Source: CAYRNC01 sp964425645 (GTDB lineage: Bacteria > Bacillota > Clostridia > Peptostreptococcales > Anaerovoracaceae). From it: 30,693 nt of DNA. Under the pieces are notes generated by a model, which was given only the letters and a program-made list of their open reading frames with translations, had not been told where the DNA came from and did no database searches. Of the stretch, positions 23,273 to 30,693 are shown piece by piece (position 1 is the stretch's first letter; each line of letters begins with the position of its first letter). Position numbers and translations under genes: made by a program. The stretch is taken from NCBI GenBank assembly GCA_964425645.1, contig CAYRNC010000014.1, positions 1 to 30,693 of the forward strand. The letters run 5' to 3'.

Positions 23273-24636
23273 TTCCATAATTCCTTTTCGGACGGCATAT
23301 GATTACCGGGCATATAATAAGCGATTCTCGAAATATTGATCAAATGTTTATAGGTGAGATTCTCCGATATGCTGTTATGTCCCCAGGATCCGCATCCTAA
23401 AGTATTTGTAGGAGAAAGTCCGTTAAAAAAGCTTCCCCCTGCGGTACTGGCACAGGATTGGTTCACTAAAAATCGACATACACTCAATCTTTCTCCTGCG
23501 TATTCAATATTTCCGGCATTGTCGGAATGGATAGCTACGCTGTGGCCTTTGCCCTCTACGTCCAAATTAGCCTCTGCAATCAGGACAGCCTCGCTGAAAT
23601 CATCGTATCGATACACCGCTAAAACCGGACACATTTTTTCCTTCGACAGCAAATCATCGATTCCTTTACCTTCTGCCTCAACTAAAATAATTTTAGTCCC
23701 CCCGGGTATTTTTATTCCGGCTGATTCCGCCACCACATCAGCCGATTGTCCGACTAAGGCCTTGTTCATAGCCCCCCCGGGAAACATAGCATTTCGCAGC
23801 ATATCCCTTTCTTTGGGTTCGATTACCAAATAAGCACCGTTTTCTTCAAAGATTTTTATTATCCCGGCAAAATGATCCTTTGGTATTATCACGGATTGCT
23901 CTCCGGAACAAATGATCCCATTATCGAAGGCCCTCCCGGCGATAATCTTGGGAACGGCCTCGCTGTAATTCACATCGCGATCGATAATGCATTGAACGTT
24001 TCCGGCACCTACCCCAAGGGCGGGTTTTCCGCTGCTGTACGCAGCCTTCACCATGCCTGCACCTCCAGTAGCTATTACGATATCAGCAGACGCTATCAGT
24101 TCCCTTGTATTGTCTCTTGATTGCTGCGAGAGAATTTGAATAAGATTTTTAGGCGCCTTTAGACTATCCAGAGCCTCATTGATCATCTGAACTGTCTTGG
24201 TACTACATCGTATAGCCCCATGGTGAGGAGTAATTATTATGGTATTTCCGCCTTTTAAAGCAAACATTGCATTGCTCATGGGTGTCACTATAGGGTTAGT
24301 GCTGGGGGTTATGGCCGCAGCAACACCCATAGGCTTAGCTATCTTTACTATGCCTTTATCCGGATCCCGTTCTATTATCCCCACACTTTTTTTGCCCCGA
24401 AGGCTATTCCAAATAGTGGAGGCCTTGCTCTTGTTTTTTGCCGTCTTATCTGAAACGACACCCATACCGGTTTCCCGAACGGCCAAGGCGGCCAGCTCCT
24501 CTGCATTATCATAGACAGTCTTTCCGATAGCCATTACAACCTCGTCTATCCTTTGCTGGCTAAAGCCTTCATATTCTCTTTGCGCCTTCCTCGCCCTTTG
24601 CAAATAACTTAAAATATACTCTTTGCTTTCATTCAT
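23260..24636 (-). CDS. CoA-acylating aldehyde dehydrogenase (SucD/EutE-like)
   Basis: NAD(P)-dependent interconversion of an aldehyde plus CoA and an acyl-CoA, 458 aa. The catalytic cysteine is Cys243 in FDNGIICSGEQSVI. ATGGAGMVKAAYSSGKPALGVGAGN (189-213) and TPSTNPIVTPMSNAMFALKGGNTIII mark the CoA-acylating class. The overall sequence, including LGCGSWGHNSISENLTYKHLINISRI near the end, closely resembles the succinate-semialdehyde dehydrogenase SucD of Clostridium kluyveri as I remember it; acetaldehyde or propionaldehyde are alternatives. No alcohol dehydrogenase or microcompartment shell gene is nearby. It starts 18 bases after fumC and its last 13 bases overlap the end of the convergent HPt gene. 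Confidence 0.87.
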   Translation of the reverse strand: MNESKEYILSYLQRARKAQREYEGFSQQRIDEVVMAIGKTVYDNAEELAALAVRETGMGVVSDKTAKNKSKASTIWNSLRGKKSVGIIERDPDKGIVKIAKPMGVAAAITPSTNPIVTPMSNAMFALKGGNTIIITPHHGAIRCSTKTVQMINEALDSLKAPKNLIQILSQQSRDNTRELIASADIVIATGGAGMVKAAYSSGKPALGVGAGNVQCIIDRDVNYSEAVPKIIAGRAFDNGIICSGEQSVIIPKDHFAGIIKIFEENGAYLVIEPKERDMLRNAMFPGGAMNKALVGQSADVVAESAGIKIPGGTKIILVEAEGKGIDDLLSKEKMCPVLAVYRYDDFSEAVLIAEANLDVEGKGHSVAIHSDNAGNIEYAGERLSVCRFLVNQSCASTAGGSFFNGLSPTNTLGCGSWGHNSISENLTYKHLINISRIAYYMPGNHMPSEKELWNHVE

Positions 24637-24654
24637 ATCGCTGCACCCTTTCTG

Positions 24655-26025
24655 TTAAATTCCCGTCATTTCCTTTGGAACCACCAGGCGGTCAAATTCG
24701 TCGGCATCAATAAAACCCAACGAAACAGCAGCCTCCCGTAAAGTGAGGCCTTTTTCATAGGCGTGTCTTGCTATCATTGCGGAATTGTCATATCCGATAT
24801 GGGAACACAAAGCGGTCACCAGCATTAACGATTTATTCAGGTTTTCACGAATCCTGTCATGATCGGGCGTAATTCCTTTAACACAGTTATCGTTAAAGGA
24901 GTTCATGGCATCAGAAAGCAGACGAACAGATTGCAGCGCATCATGAATCATAACCGGCATATAGGTGTTAAGTTCAAAATTGCCCAAGGATGCCGCAAAA
25001 CCCAAAGCAGCATCGTTTCCCATCACCTGGCAGCATACCATGGACATAGCCTCGCACTGAGTGGGATTCACCTTACCCGGCATTATGGAACTTCCCGGTT
25101 CATTTTCAGGAATCCTGATCTCTCCTATTCCGCATCTGGGTCCGCTTGCCAGCCAACGTACATCATTTGCTATCTTGTGCAGATTTGCGGCAAGAGCTTT
25201 CAAGGATCCGTGAAAAACGACAAGACCATCCCTGGATGTGAGGGCATGGAACTTATTGGGTGAGGTATGGAAATCTCTGCCCGTGATTTCACTGATATAG
25301 CCGGCAGCAAGTTCTCCGAATCTTTTGGGAGAATTAAGACCTGTCCCTATAGCTGTACCGCCCATTGCAAGGTCTGCAATATATTTTAGGTTATCCCTGA
25401 TCATGGAATGTGACGACAAAAGCATTCCGTACCATCCCGAAATCTCCTGACCCAATGTAATGGGAACAGCATCCTGCAGATGAGTTCTCCCAATTTTAAC
25501 TATATTTTCGTTCTCTTTTGATAAAGACAACGCGGTCAGTGTCAGTTTCTCCAAAGCCGGAAGAAGGTGATCTTCAGTTTCGATACGTACTGCAATATGC
25601 ATCGCAGAAGGAAAGGTATCGTTTGAGCTTTGACTCATGTTTACATGATCGTTTGGATGAACAGTCTTTTCACCCAATACAATATTGCAGCGATTGGCTA
25701 TAACCTCGTTGACATTCATATTGCTTTGGGTTCCGCTGCCTGTCTGCCATACCGACAAAGGAAAATGATCATCCCATTTTCCCGATAATATTTCGTCGCA
25801 TACATTGATGATCGCGTCAGCCCTGTATTCATCTAATTTCCCCAGCTTCAAATTGGCCAGGGCCGCGGCCTTTTTAAGTACGGAAAAAGCCCGGATAATC
25901 TGTATAGGCATCTTTTCCTCACCTATTTTAAACTGATCCAAACTTCGCTGGGTCTGGGCTCCCCACAGCTTATCTTTTTTTACAAGGACCTCTCCCATTG
26001 AGTCCTTTTCAACCCTATAAGACAT
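24655..26025 (-). CDS. fumC: Class II fumarate hydratase
   Basis: Oxygen-stable, iron-free fumarase interconverting fumarate and malate, 456 aa, normal for a homotetrameric FumC. Active-site segments are complete: TGSGTQSNMN (95-104), HVNMSQSSND (127-136), GRTHLQDA (179-186, with His182) and the superfamily signature GSSIMPGKVNP (311-321) with the catalytic serine. Aspartase is the main alternative in this superfamily, but WQTGSGTQSNMNVNEVIANR favours fumarase. The start at 26025 has a run of seven G as ribosome site and lies 16 bases after glnS. It would connect malate with fumarate in a partial tricarboxylic acid pathway alongside the 2-oxoacid oxidoreductase. Confidence 0.93.
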   Translation of the reverse strand: MSYRVEKDSMGEVLVKKDKLWGAQTQRSLDQFKIGEEKMPIQIIRAFSVLKKAAALANLKLGKLDEYRADAIINVCDEILSGKWDDHFPLSVWQTGSGTQSNMNVNEVIANRCNIVLGEKTVHPNDHVNMSQSSNDTFPSAMHIAVRIETEDHLLPALEKLTLTALSLSKENENIVKIGRTHLQDAVPITLGQEISGWYGMLLSSHSMIRDNLKYIADLAMGGTAIGTGLNSPKRFGELAAGYISEITGRDFHTSPNKFHALTSRDGLVVFHGSLKALAANLHKIANDVRWLASGPRCGIGEIRIPENEPGSSIMPGKVNPTQCEAMSMVCCQVMGNDAALGFAASLGNFELNTYMPVMIHDALQSVRLLSDAMNSFNDNCVKGITPDHDRIRENLNKSLMLVTALCSHIGYDNSAMIARHAYEKGLTLREAAVSLGFIDADEFDRLVVPKEMTGI

Positions 26026-26041
26026 CTCGCCCCCCCAAACC

Positions 26042-27685
26042 CTATTTCCTCCATGAACTTTTTAAATCCACAATCTGATTAAATACTTTCACATCGCCGC
26101 TGCAGAGCCTTTCATCGGCAATATAGTATCCGTTGCGGAAGAATTGAAACCGCATACCTTTATCTGCCGTGAGCAGATCAGGCTCCGCATAGGCCCGATA
26201 TTCTCTGACAGAATCGGGGTTTAAAGCTTTGTCGCCGTTTTCATCTTCCAGCATCAAATAGCCGTAATTTCTTACTCTAACGGGAACAGCCGTTTTTGCA
26301 TCAACCCAATGAATGGTACCTTTAACTTTTCTCCCTTCGAAACCACTTCCGCTTCTGGTTTCAGGATCATAGGTACAGTGAAGCTCCGTCACCTTGCCTT
26401 TTGAATCTTTAATTACCTCGTTGCAGGTGATAAAATAGGCGCTTTTAAGTCTGACCTCATTGCCGGGAAACAGCCGGAAATATTTTTTAGCCGGAACCTC
26501 CATAAAATCTCCTCTTTCCACGTAAATTTCACGGGAAAATGAAACCTTACGGCTTCCCAGAGCCTCATTTTCTTTGCTGTTTTCCACATCCACCTCTTCA
26601 GCCTTATCCTTTGGATAATTTGTTATAACAACTTTAAGGGGATCAAGAACAACCATCCTGTTTTCTACTTTATCCTTAAGATCCTCTCTTATGCAGTATT
26701 CCAAAAGTGAGATATCCACAACGCTGTTTGCTTTGGACACACCTATCCGATCACAAAAATCCCGAATTGACGCGGGGGTATAGCCCCTTCTGCGAAGACC
26801 CGCTATCGTCGGCATCCTGGGATCATCCCAGCCTTCAACATCCCCCTGATCCACCAAGGTTTTAAGGTGGCGTTTGCTCATTATGGTATTCGTTAGATTC
26901 AGCCTTGCAAATTCAATCTGTTGAGGAGGCATCGGCCAATCCAGTTCGCTGAGCGTCCACTCATAAAGTGGACGATGATCTTCAAATTCCAAAGTGCAAA
27001 GCGAATGGGTTATTTCTTCAAACGCATCCTCCAAAGGATGTGCATAATCATACATAGGGTATACGCACCAGCGGTCTCCGGTATTGTGATGCGACGCGTG
27101 CGCTATCCTGTATATAACGGGATCCCTCATGTTCATGTTTGGTGAAGTCATATCTATCTTGGCTCTCAAAACCTTTTCACCGTCTTTGTATTTACCTTCC
27201 ACCATTTCCGTGAATAAAAAAAGGTTTTCTTCAATGCTTCGATTGCGCCAGGGACTTTCTTTCCCCGGCTCCGTTAATGTGCCTCTATATTCCCTTATTT
27301 CCTCTGCCGACAGATCGCAAACAAATGCCTTGCCCTTGCGAATTAATTCGTAGGCGCAGCTCAACATTCTATCAAAATAGTCGGAGGCGAAAAATAGTTT
27401 GTCCCATTGAAAACCCAGCCATCTTACATCATCTTCGATGGATTCCACGTATTCGACTTCCTCCTTGACCGGATTTGTATCGTCAAAACGGAGATTGCAT
27501 CTGCCCCCATATTTTTTAGCAGTTCCGAAATTCAGACAGATCGATTTGGCATGACCTATATGAAGATATCCGTTCGGTTCCGGCGGAAAACGCGTATACA
27601 CCGATCTGTCTCCATATGTTTTCTCCTCAAGATCCCTATCTATGATATTATGAATGAAATTATTTGCCTCCCTTGCAATTGCCAT
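26042..27685 (-). CDS. glnS: Glutaminyl-tRNA synthetase
   Basis: Class I synthetase charging tRNA-Gln directly, 547 aa. PPEPNGYLHIGHAKS (34-48) contains the HIGH signature, and IMSKRHL (268-274) is the KMSKS-like loop. The two beta-barrel anticodon-binding domains fill the C-terminal 200 residues, with no YqeY extension. GlnRS rather than GluRS is supported by the LRFDDTNPVKEEVEYV segment and the C-terminal fold region (DGMRF-like KGMRFQFFRNGYYI). The ATG at 27685 has AAGGAGG seven bases upstream; a longer frame back to 27763 would begin inside the predicted -35 box. Most Bacillota make Gln-tRNA through GatCAB, so a direct enzyme is less usual, though known in some Clostridia. Confidence 0.95.
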   Translation of the reverse strand: MAIAREANNFIHNIIDRDLEEKTYGDRSVYTRFPPEPNGYLHIGHAKSICLNFGTAKKYGGRCNLRFDDTNPVKEEVEYVESIEDDVRWLGFQWDKLFFASDYFDRMLSCAYELIRKGKAFVCDLSAEEIREYRGTLTEPGKESPWRNRSIEENLFLFTEMVEGKYKDGEKVLRAKIDMTSPNMNMRDPVIYRIAHASHHNTGDRWCVYPMYDYAHPLEDAFEEITHSLCTLEFEDHRPLYEWTLSELDWPMPPQQIEFARLNLTNTIMSKRHLKTLVDQGDVEGWDDPRMPTIAGLRRRGYTPASIRDFCDRIGVSKANSVVDISLLEYCIREDLKDKVENRMVVLDPLKVVITNYPKDKAEEVDVENSKENEALGSRKVSFSREIYVERGDFMEVPAKKYFRLFPGNEVRLKSAYFITCNEVIKDSKGKVTELHCTYDPETRSGSGFEGRKVKGTIHWVDAKTAVPVRVRNYGYLMLEDENGDKALNPDSVREYRAYAEPDLLTADKGMRFQFFRNGYYIADERLCSGDVKVFNQIVDLKSSWRK

Positions 27686-27734
27686 GGATTTTCCTCCTTG
27701 ATTTTTCATAAATTTTAAAGAAATTTGCAAAGGT

Positions 27735-27763
27735 ATTATATCATCAGGTATTGGAATTGACAA
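27735..27763 (-). promoter_or_regulatory. Near-consensus sigma-A promoter of glnS
   Basis: On the minus strand TTGTCA (27758-27763, 5 of 6) and TATAAT (27735-27740, perfect) are 17 bases apart, and TGA before the -10 makes it extended. It overlaps the last codons and stop of the 2-oxoacid oxidoreductase gamma gene. The start point would be near 27728, leaving a leader of about 43 bases to the glnS ATG. Confidence 0.82.
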
Positions 27764-28301
27764 TCTCCCGCTTCTTTAACTCTGAGACCATGTACTGATA
27801 ACCCTTATCAAAAGCCTCTATATTTATTTTAGCCGTCTTTCGGGGAAAATCCTCTGAAATAGCATCAACCATTTTGTCATAATGCAGCTTAGGCAAAATC
27901 TTTGTGAGGGCTCCCAACATGACCATATTTACCGCCATGGGCCTTCCTATTTCCTCTGCAATTTGAGTGCAGGGGATTTTATAGCAATCCGAATTGTCCG
28001 TGTTGACAAGGGTACTGTTTACAAGAACAATGGCGGAATCGTCCATCTCCGGAGAATACTTATCATAACCGGTTTGATTATAGGCTATAAATATTCCTGC
28101 ATCATCGACTTTCATATAATCAATATCGTCATCGGATATTACAACCTCCGCTTTGCAGGCTCCGCCGCGCGCCTCGGGTCCGTAACTTTGCGTCTGCGAA
28201 ATATTGAAATTCTCCCCTAGTCCATATGCTTTGGCTAGAAGTATTGAGGACAAAATCACACCCTGTCCACCCGCCCCCGCAAACCTTATATTCAGCCTCA
28301 T
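27744..28301 (-). CDS. korC: 2-oxoacid:ferredoxin oxidoreductase, gamma subunit
   Basis: Gamma subunit of a CoA-dependent 2-oxoacid:ferredoxin oxidoreductase, 185 aa. The N-terminal RFAGAGGQGVILSSILLAKA and YGPEARGGACKAEVVISDDDI near residue 40-60 are diagnostic, and VMLGALTKILP in the middle is also conserved. This subunit probably forms the interface that completes the active site. It is the last gene in the order alpha, beta, ferredoxin, gamma and starts 30 bases after the ferredoxin subunit, with AAGGCGG upstream. Its final codons carry the promoter of glnS. The separate-subunit arrangement fits 2-oxoglutarate oxidoreductases but branched-chain oxoacid enzymes cannot be excluded. Confidence 0.9.
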   Translation of the reverse strand: MRLNIRFAGAGGQGVILSSILLAKAYGLGENFNISQTQSYGPEARGGACKAEVVISDDDIDYMKVDDAGIFIAYNQTGYDKYSPEMDDSAIVLVNSTLVNTDNSDCYKIPCTQIAEEIGRPMAVNMVMLGALTKILPKLHYDKMVDAISEDFPRKTAKINIEAFDKGYQYMVSELKKREIVNSNT

Positions 28302-28331
28302 TAATGCTACCGCCTTTCAATTAACTGAAAT

Positions 28332-28550
28332 TTATACCCGCCTTATCTCTTCAACATTGATAGCTGCATCGGGGCACAGCTTCTCACACTGCCTGCATAT
28401 TATACACTCATTTTCATTGACGGCTTTCGGCATAGGAGTGCCGTAGCGGCTTCTTTTTGCCGATAAAGCAAAAACATTTTTAGGACACTGTGTAATACAA
28501 ATATTGCAGCCCTTGCAAAGATTCATGTCGATTGTAACATTAACATTCAT
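28332..28550 (-). CDS. korD: 2-oxoacid:ferredoxin oxidoreductase, 2[4Fe-4S] ferredoxin-like subunit
   Basis: Electron-transfer subunit of 72 aa with two [4Fe-4S] cluster motifs: CKGCNICITQCP (from Cys12) and CIICRQCEKLCP near residue 50. It should carry electrons from the thiamine site of the beta subunit to free ferredoxin. Its ATG overlaps the beta-subunit stop in an ATGA, and GAGGAAG lies upstream, so the two are translationally coupled. Placement between beta and gamma genes supports a delta-subunit role over a free ferredoxin. Confidence 0.92.
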   Translation of the reverse strand: MNVNVTIDMNLCKGCNICITQCPKNVFALSAKRSRYGTPMPKAVNENECIICRQCEKLCPDAAINVEEIRRV

Positions 28551-29377
28551 TGTTCTTCCTCGGCCAGGCTTTTAAAGGTCCAAAAACGACCCATTCTAGT
28601 CATCATTCTTTCAATGTATTCGGGTTTATCGTTATTATGAAGCAAAACTCCGCATTTGATTTTTCCCTTTTCCTCCGGCATACCCTCTTTATAGACATAG
28701 CTGTTTTTCCTGAGATAATTGATTATGAAGGAAGGATCTTTATCCCCATAGACCTCGCTTCCGCTTTGCGTGGGACAAGGGGTGATTACCTCGATAAAGG
28801 ACATCCCTTTATGCTTTATACCGGATTCTATGCTCTTTGCAAGCTGTACAGGCTGTGCAACAGTCCACCGCGCCACATATGTTGCGCCCATGCATATTGC
28901 CGTTTCAGCCCCCTCCATCGGTTCATCTATCGATCCCCACGGAGAGGTCTTTGTATTGGCTCCTAAAGGGGTCGAAGGGGATTTTTGCCCCCCTGTCATG
29001 CCGTATATATGATTATTGACCATTACAACCGTCATATCTATATTGCGTTTACAGGCGTGAAACATGTGATTGCCCCCGATGGCAAGACAGTCCCCGTCCC
29101 CGGTGAACACAAGAACCTCTTTTTCAGGCCGAGAAAGCTTAAGTCCTTGGGCAAATGCTAACGCTCTACCGTGTATAGTATGCATTACATCCATATTGAA
29201 ATAGCATGGAATCCATGAAGAACAGCCTATACCGCTCACACATGCGATATCCTTTCTTATCCCCAATCTGTCGATTGCCGATATTGCCGCATATTGGATA
29301 ATCCCGTTGCCACAGCCGGGGCAAAAAAGTGTGGGAAGCGTATCAAGCCTCATATATCGTTCCATAAGCCTATTCAT
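28547..29377 (-). CDS. korB: 2-oxoacid:ferredoxin oxidoreductase, beta subunit (thiamine-binding)
   Basis: Thiamine-diphosphate-binding subunit, 276 aa from the chosen start. Near the N-terminus FCPGCGNG and, about 30 residues on, SGIGCSSW supply cysteines for the [4Fe-4S] cluster. FTGDGDCLAIGGNH with VNNHIYGMTGGQKSPST forms the GDG...NN motif that binds Mg2+ and thiamine diphosphate. A further cysteine in KIKCGVLL near the C-terminus is the expected fourth ligand. I prefer the ATG at 29377, which has AGGTGGAG just upstream, over the ATG five codons earlier; it overlaps the alpha gene by 8 bases. Substrate is probably 2-oxoglutarate, yielding succinyl-CoA and reduced ferredoxin or the reverse carboxylation. 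Confidence 0.93.
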   Translation of the reverse strand: MNRLMERYMRLDTLPTLFCPGCGNGIIQYAAISAIDRLGIRKDIACVSGIGCSSWIPCYFNMDVMHTIHGRALAFAQGLKLSRPEKEVLVFTGDGDCLAIGGNHMFHACKRNIDMTVVMVNNHIYGMTGGQKSPSTPLGANTKTSPWGSIDEPMEGAETAICMGATYVARWTVAQPVQLAKSIESGIKHKGMSFIEVITPCPTQSGSEVYGDKDPSFIINYLRKNSYVYKEGMPEEKGKIKCGVLLHNNDKPEYIERMMTRMGRFWTFKSLAEEEQ

Positions 29378-30630
29378 TCTGCTCCACCTCATTCGCGACA
29401 GCCTTCAGTATTTCTACAGGCTTGTGTATTTCGCCGCCGATTTTAGAAAGTGAAACCACTTTGCACAGGGGAAGGCAGCGCTCCACCTCTTTACAGTATT
29501 TCCCGATATTCATTTCGGGAACGAATACATATTTACAGTTACCTGCCAGCCGTTTTATTTCCTCGCCGGGAAACGGCCAGACTGTATTAACCTTTATGAG
29601 ACCTACATTCAAATGACTGTAAGGATTCTTCCCATCTTTTACAGGCTTTATGAGGCGCCAGATTAACTTTATCTTTCCCATCCGGTCCTCAGCATCTTCC
29701 TTTATTCCTTTTGCGGTTTTAACCGCATTTCTTGCAGGTCTTGCAGTGGAACCGTAGGTCAATATGGCAATATCCGCATCCTTCATAAAGAATTCCTCAA
29801 CATCCTGAATCTCATCAATATGACTGCTAATTTTTCTGTTTATCGCTAAAACAAACTCGCCGCTGTTTGCGGGCAGATGCCCTATTCGCCTTCCTTCGAA
29901 ATCGTGGAATTGACCCTCTACAAGCGAATTACTTCCTTTGTAGAAATCATCCTGGGGGGACACCACATAATGACGATGTCCTCCCCTTATATCCTTGGTC
30001 CCGCTGAAAATTGTGATTTTTTCCCTCATATGTCCTACGATTTCATCGGCAAGGATGATCACAGGCGTCCTGAATTTCTCCGACAATTCAAATGCGCGGA
30101 TTGTAAAATCGTACATTTCCTGAACAGAGGAAGGTGCAAGTGCGATGATTTCATAATCCCCGTGGCTGCCATATTTCGCCTGATAGATATCCTGCTGGGA
30201 AGACATAGTAGGCTGGCCTGTAGAAGGCCCCCCTCTTTGCACATTGACTATTACGATAGGTGTTTCTGTAACGGCTGCATATCCGATGGCCTCTTGCATA
30301 AGGGTGAAACCCGGGCCGGAGGTCGCCGNNNNNNNNNNNNNNNNNNNNNNNNNNNNNNNNNNNNNNNNNNNNNNNNNNNTTTTTACCTCCCCATCGGGCC
30401 CCGATTATGGAGCAGGCGGAAGCGATTTCATCTTCCATTTGAATATATATGCCCCCTGCCTCCGCCATCTCAGATGAAAGGCATTCGATTATCTCGGTGG
30501 AAGGGGTAATCGGGTAACCGGCAAAAAAACGGCACCCTGAATAAATTGCTGCTTTTGCACAGGCTTCATTGCCCTGAAGTATTGCCTTCCGCCCTTTTCC
30601 GGGGGGTGGCTCCTGGATTCTTGCACCCAT
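29370..30630 (-). CDS. korA: 2-oxoacid:ferredoxin oxidoreductase, alpha subunit (broken by an assembly gap)
   Basis: Alpha subunit that binds substrate and part of thiamine diphosphate. The N-terminal part reads ILQGNEACAKAAIYSGCRFFAGYPITPSTEI and QMEDEIASACSIIGARWGGK. After 51 Ns the gene resumes with TSGPGFTLMQEAIGYAAVTE and VNVQRGGPSTGQPT. The N-run does not keep the frame, so the gene appears in two overlapping pieces. The family normally has about three or four residues between GGK and ATSGPG, so I infer that only about 8 bases are really missing; that length restores the frame and gives about 405 aa. It is the first gene of the alpha-beta-ferredoxin-gamma operon, with AGGGGG eleven bases before the ATG. 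No promoter is clear in the 63 bases upstream. Confidence 0.9.
30329..30379. other. 51-base assembly gap inside korA
   Basis: A run of 51 Ns lies between codons for GGK and ATSGPG. A true gap length of 2 modulo 3 is needed to restore the frame, and conservation suggests about 8 bases, so the N count appears to be a placeholder. Confidence 0.85.
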
Positions 30631-30693
30631 AAAATATGCTGCCCCCTATCCTTTTCTCTATTCATATGCTAACATGAAGGTTCTTTTGTGGCA

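Noticed and set aside
26042..27763. A 573-aa glnS starting at 27763
   Set aside because: That ATG sits in the -35 box of a near-perfect promoter and lacks a ribosome site, while ATG 27685 has AAGGAGG at ideal spacing.
30631..30693. Promoter of the oxidoreductase operon at the right edge
   Set aside because: No convincing -35/-10 pair is present in the 63 bases available; the promoter may lie beyond the window.

Overview
The window looks like part of a draft chromosome of an anaerobic, probably spore-forming Clostridia (Bacillota). Supporting signs are Clostridia-type gene families, strong AAGGAGG ribosome sites with TTG and GTG starts, an SLH-domain surface protein, ferredoxin-linked 2-oxoacid oxidoreductase genes, a MetH without the reactivation domain, and sequences matching Spo0A boxes. 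Genus cannot be fixed from the sequence. Thirty of the 31 genes read on the minus strand. The exception is a small HPt-domain gene at 22931-23272. There are two assembly gaps (10173-10182 and 30329-30379), and each breaks a gene that is probably intact in the organism. I see no tRNA, rRNA, insertion sequence, phage gene or CRISPR array.

Layout from left to right. Positions 73-2477 hold three sugar-modification genes (acetyltransferase, phosphoglycosyl transferase, aminotransferase) resembling the bacillosamine set PglD/PglC/PglE. Positions 2670-6784 hold an envelope operon: a TolC-like protein, the lipid II flippase MurJ and a secreted transglutaminase-like protein with SLH repeats. Positions 6927-14174 hold a complete F-type ATP synthase operon (atpZ-I-B-E-F-H-A-G-D-C). 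It has a strong promoter in front and a hairpin terminator behind, and its c subunit carries the residues expected of a Na+-binding ring.

Positions 14447-22548 hold a tightly packed seven-gene operon transcribed as truA, metF, metH, dCMP deaminase, TagO/WecA-like transferase, wecB and a MATE exporter. It joins methyl-folate and methionine metabolism to nucleotide and cell-wall polymer precursor synthesis. A 382-base regulatory region (22549-22930) separates it from the lone plus-strand HPt gene. The HPt gene converges on, and overlaps by 13 bases, a CoA-acylating aldehyde dehydrogenase.

Positions 23260-30630 hold central metabolism, transcribed as a 2-oxoacid:ferredoxin oxidoreductase operon (alpha, beta, ferredoxin, gamma), then glnS, fumC and the SucD-like aldehyde dehydrogenase. 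glnS has its own near-consensus promoter buried in the end of the gamma-subunit gene. The most interesting item is the HPt protein: a possible phosphorelay component with an inverted pair of Spo0A-box-like sites upstream. The rest is mostly recognisable housekeeping and envelope biology.
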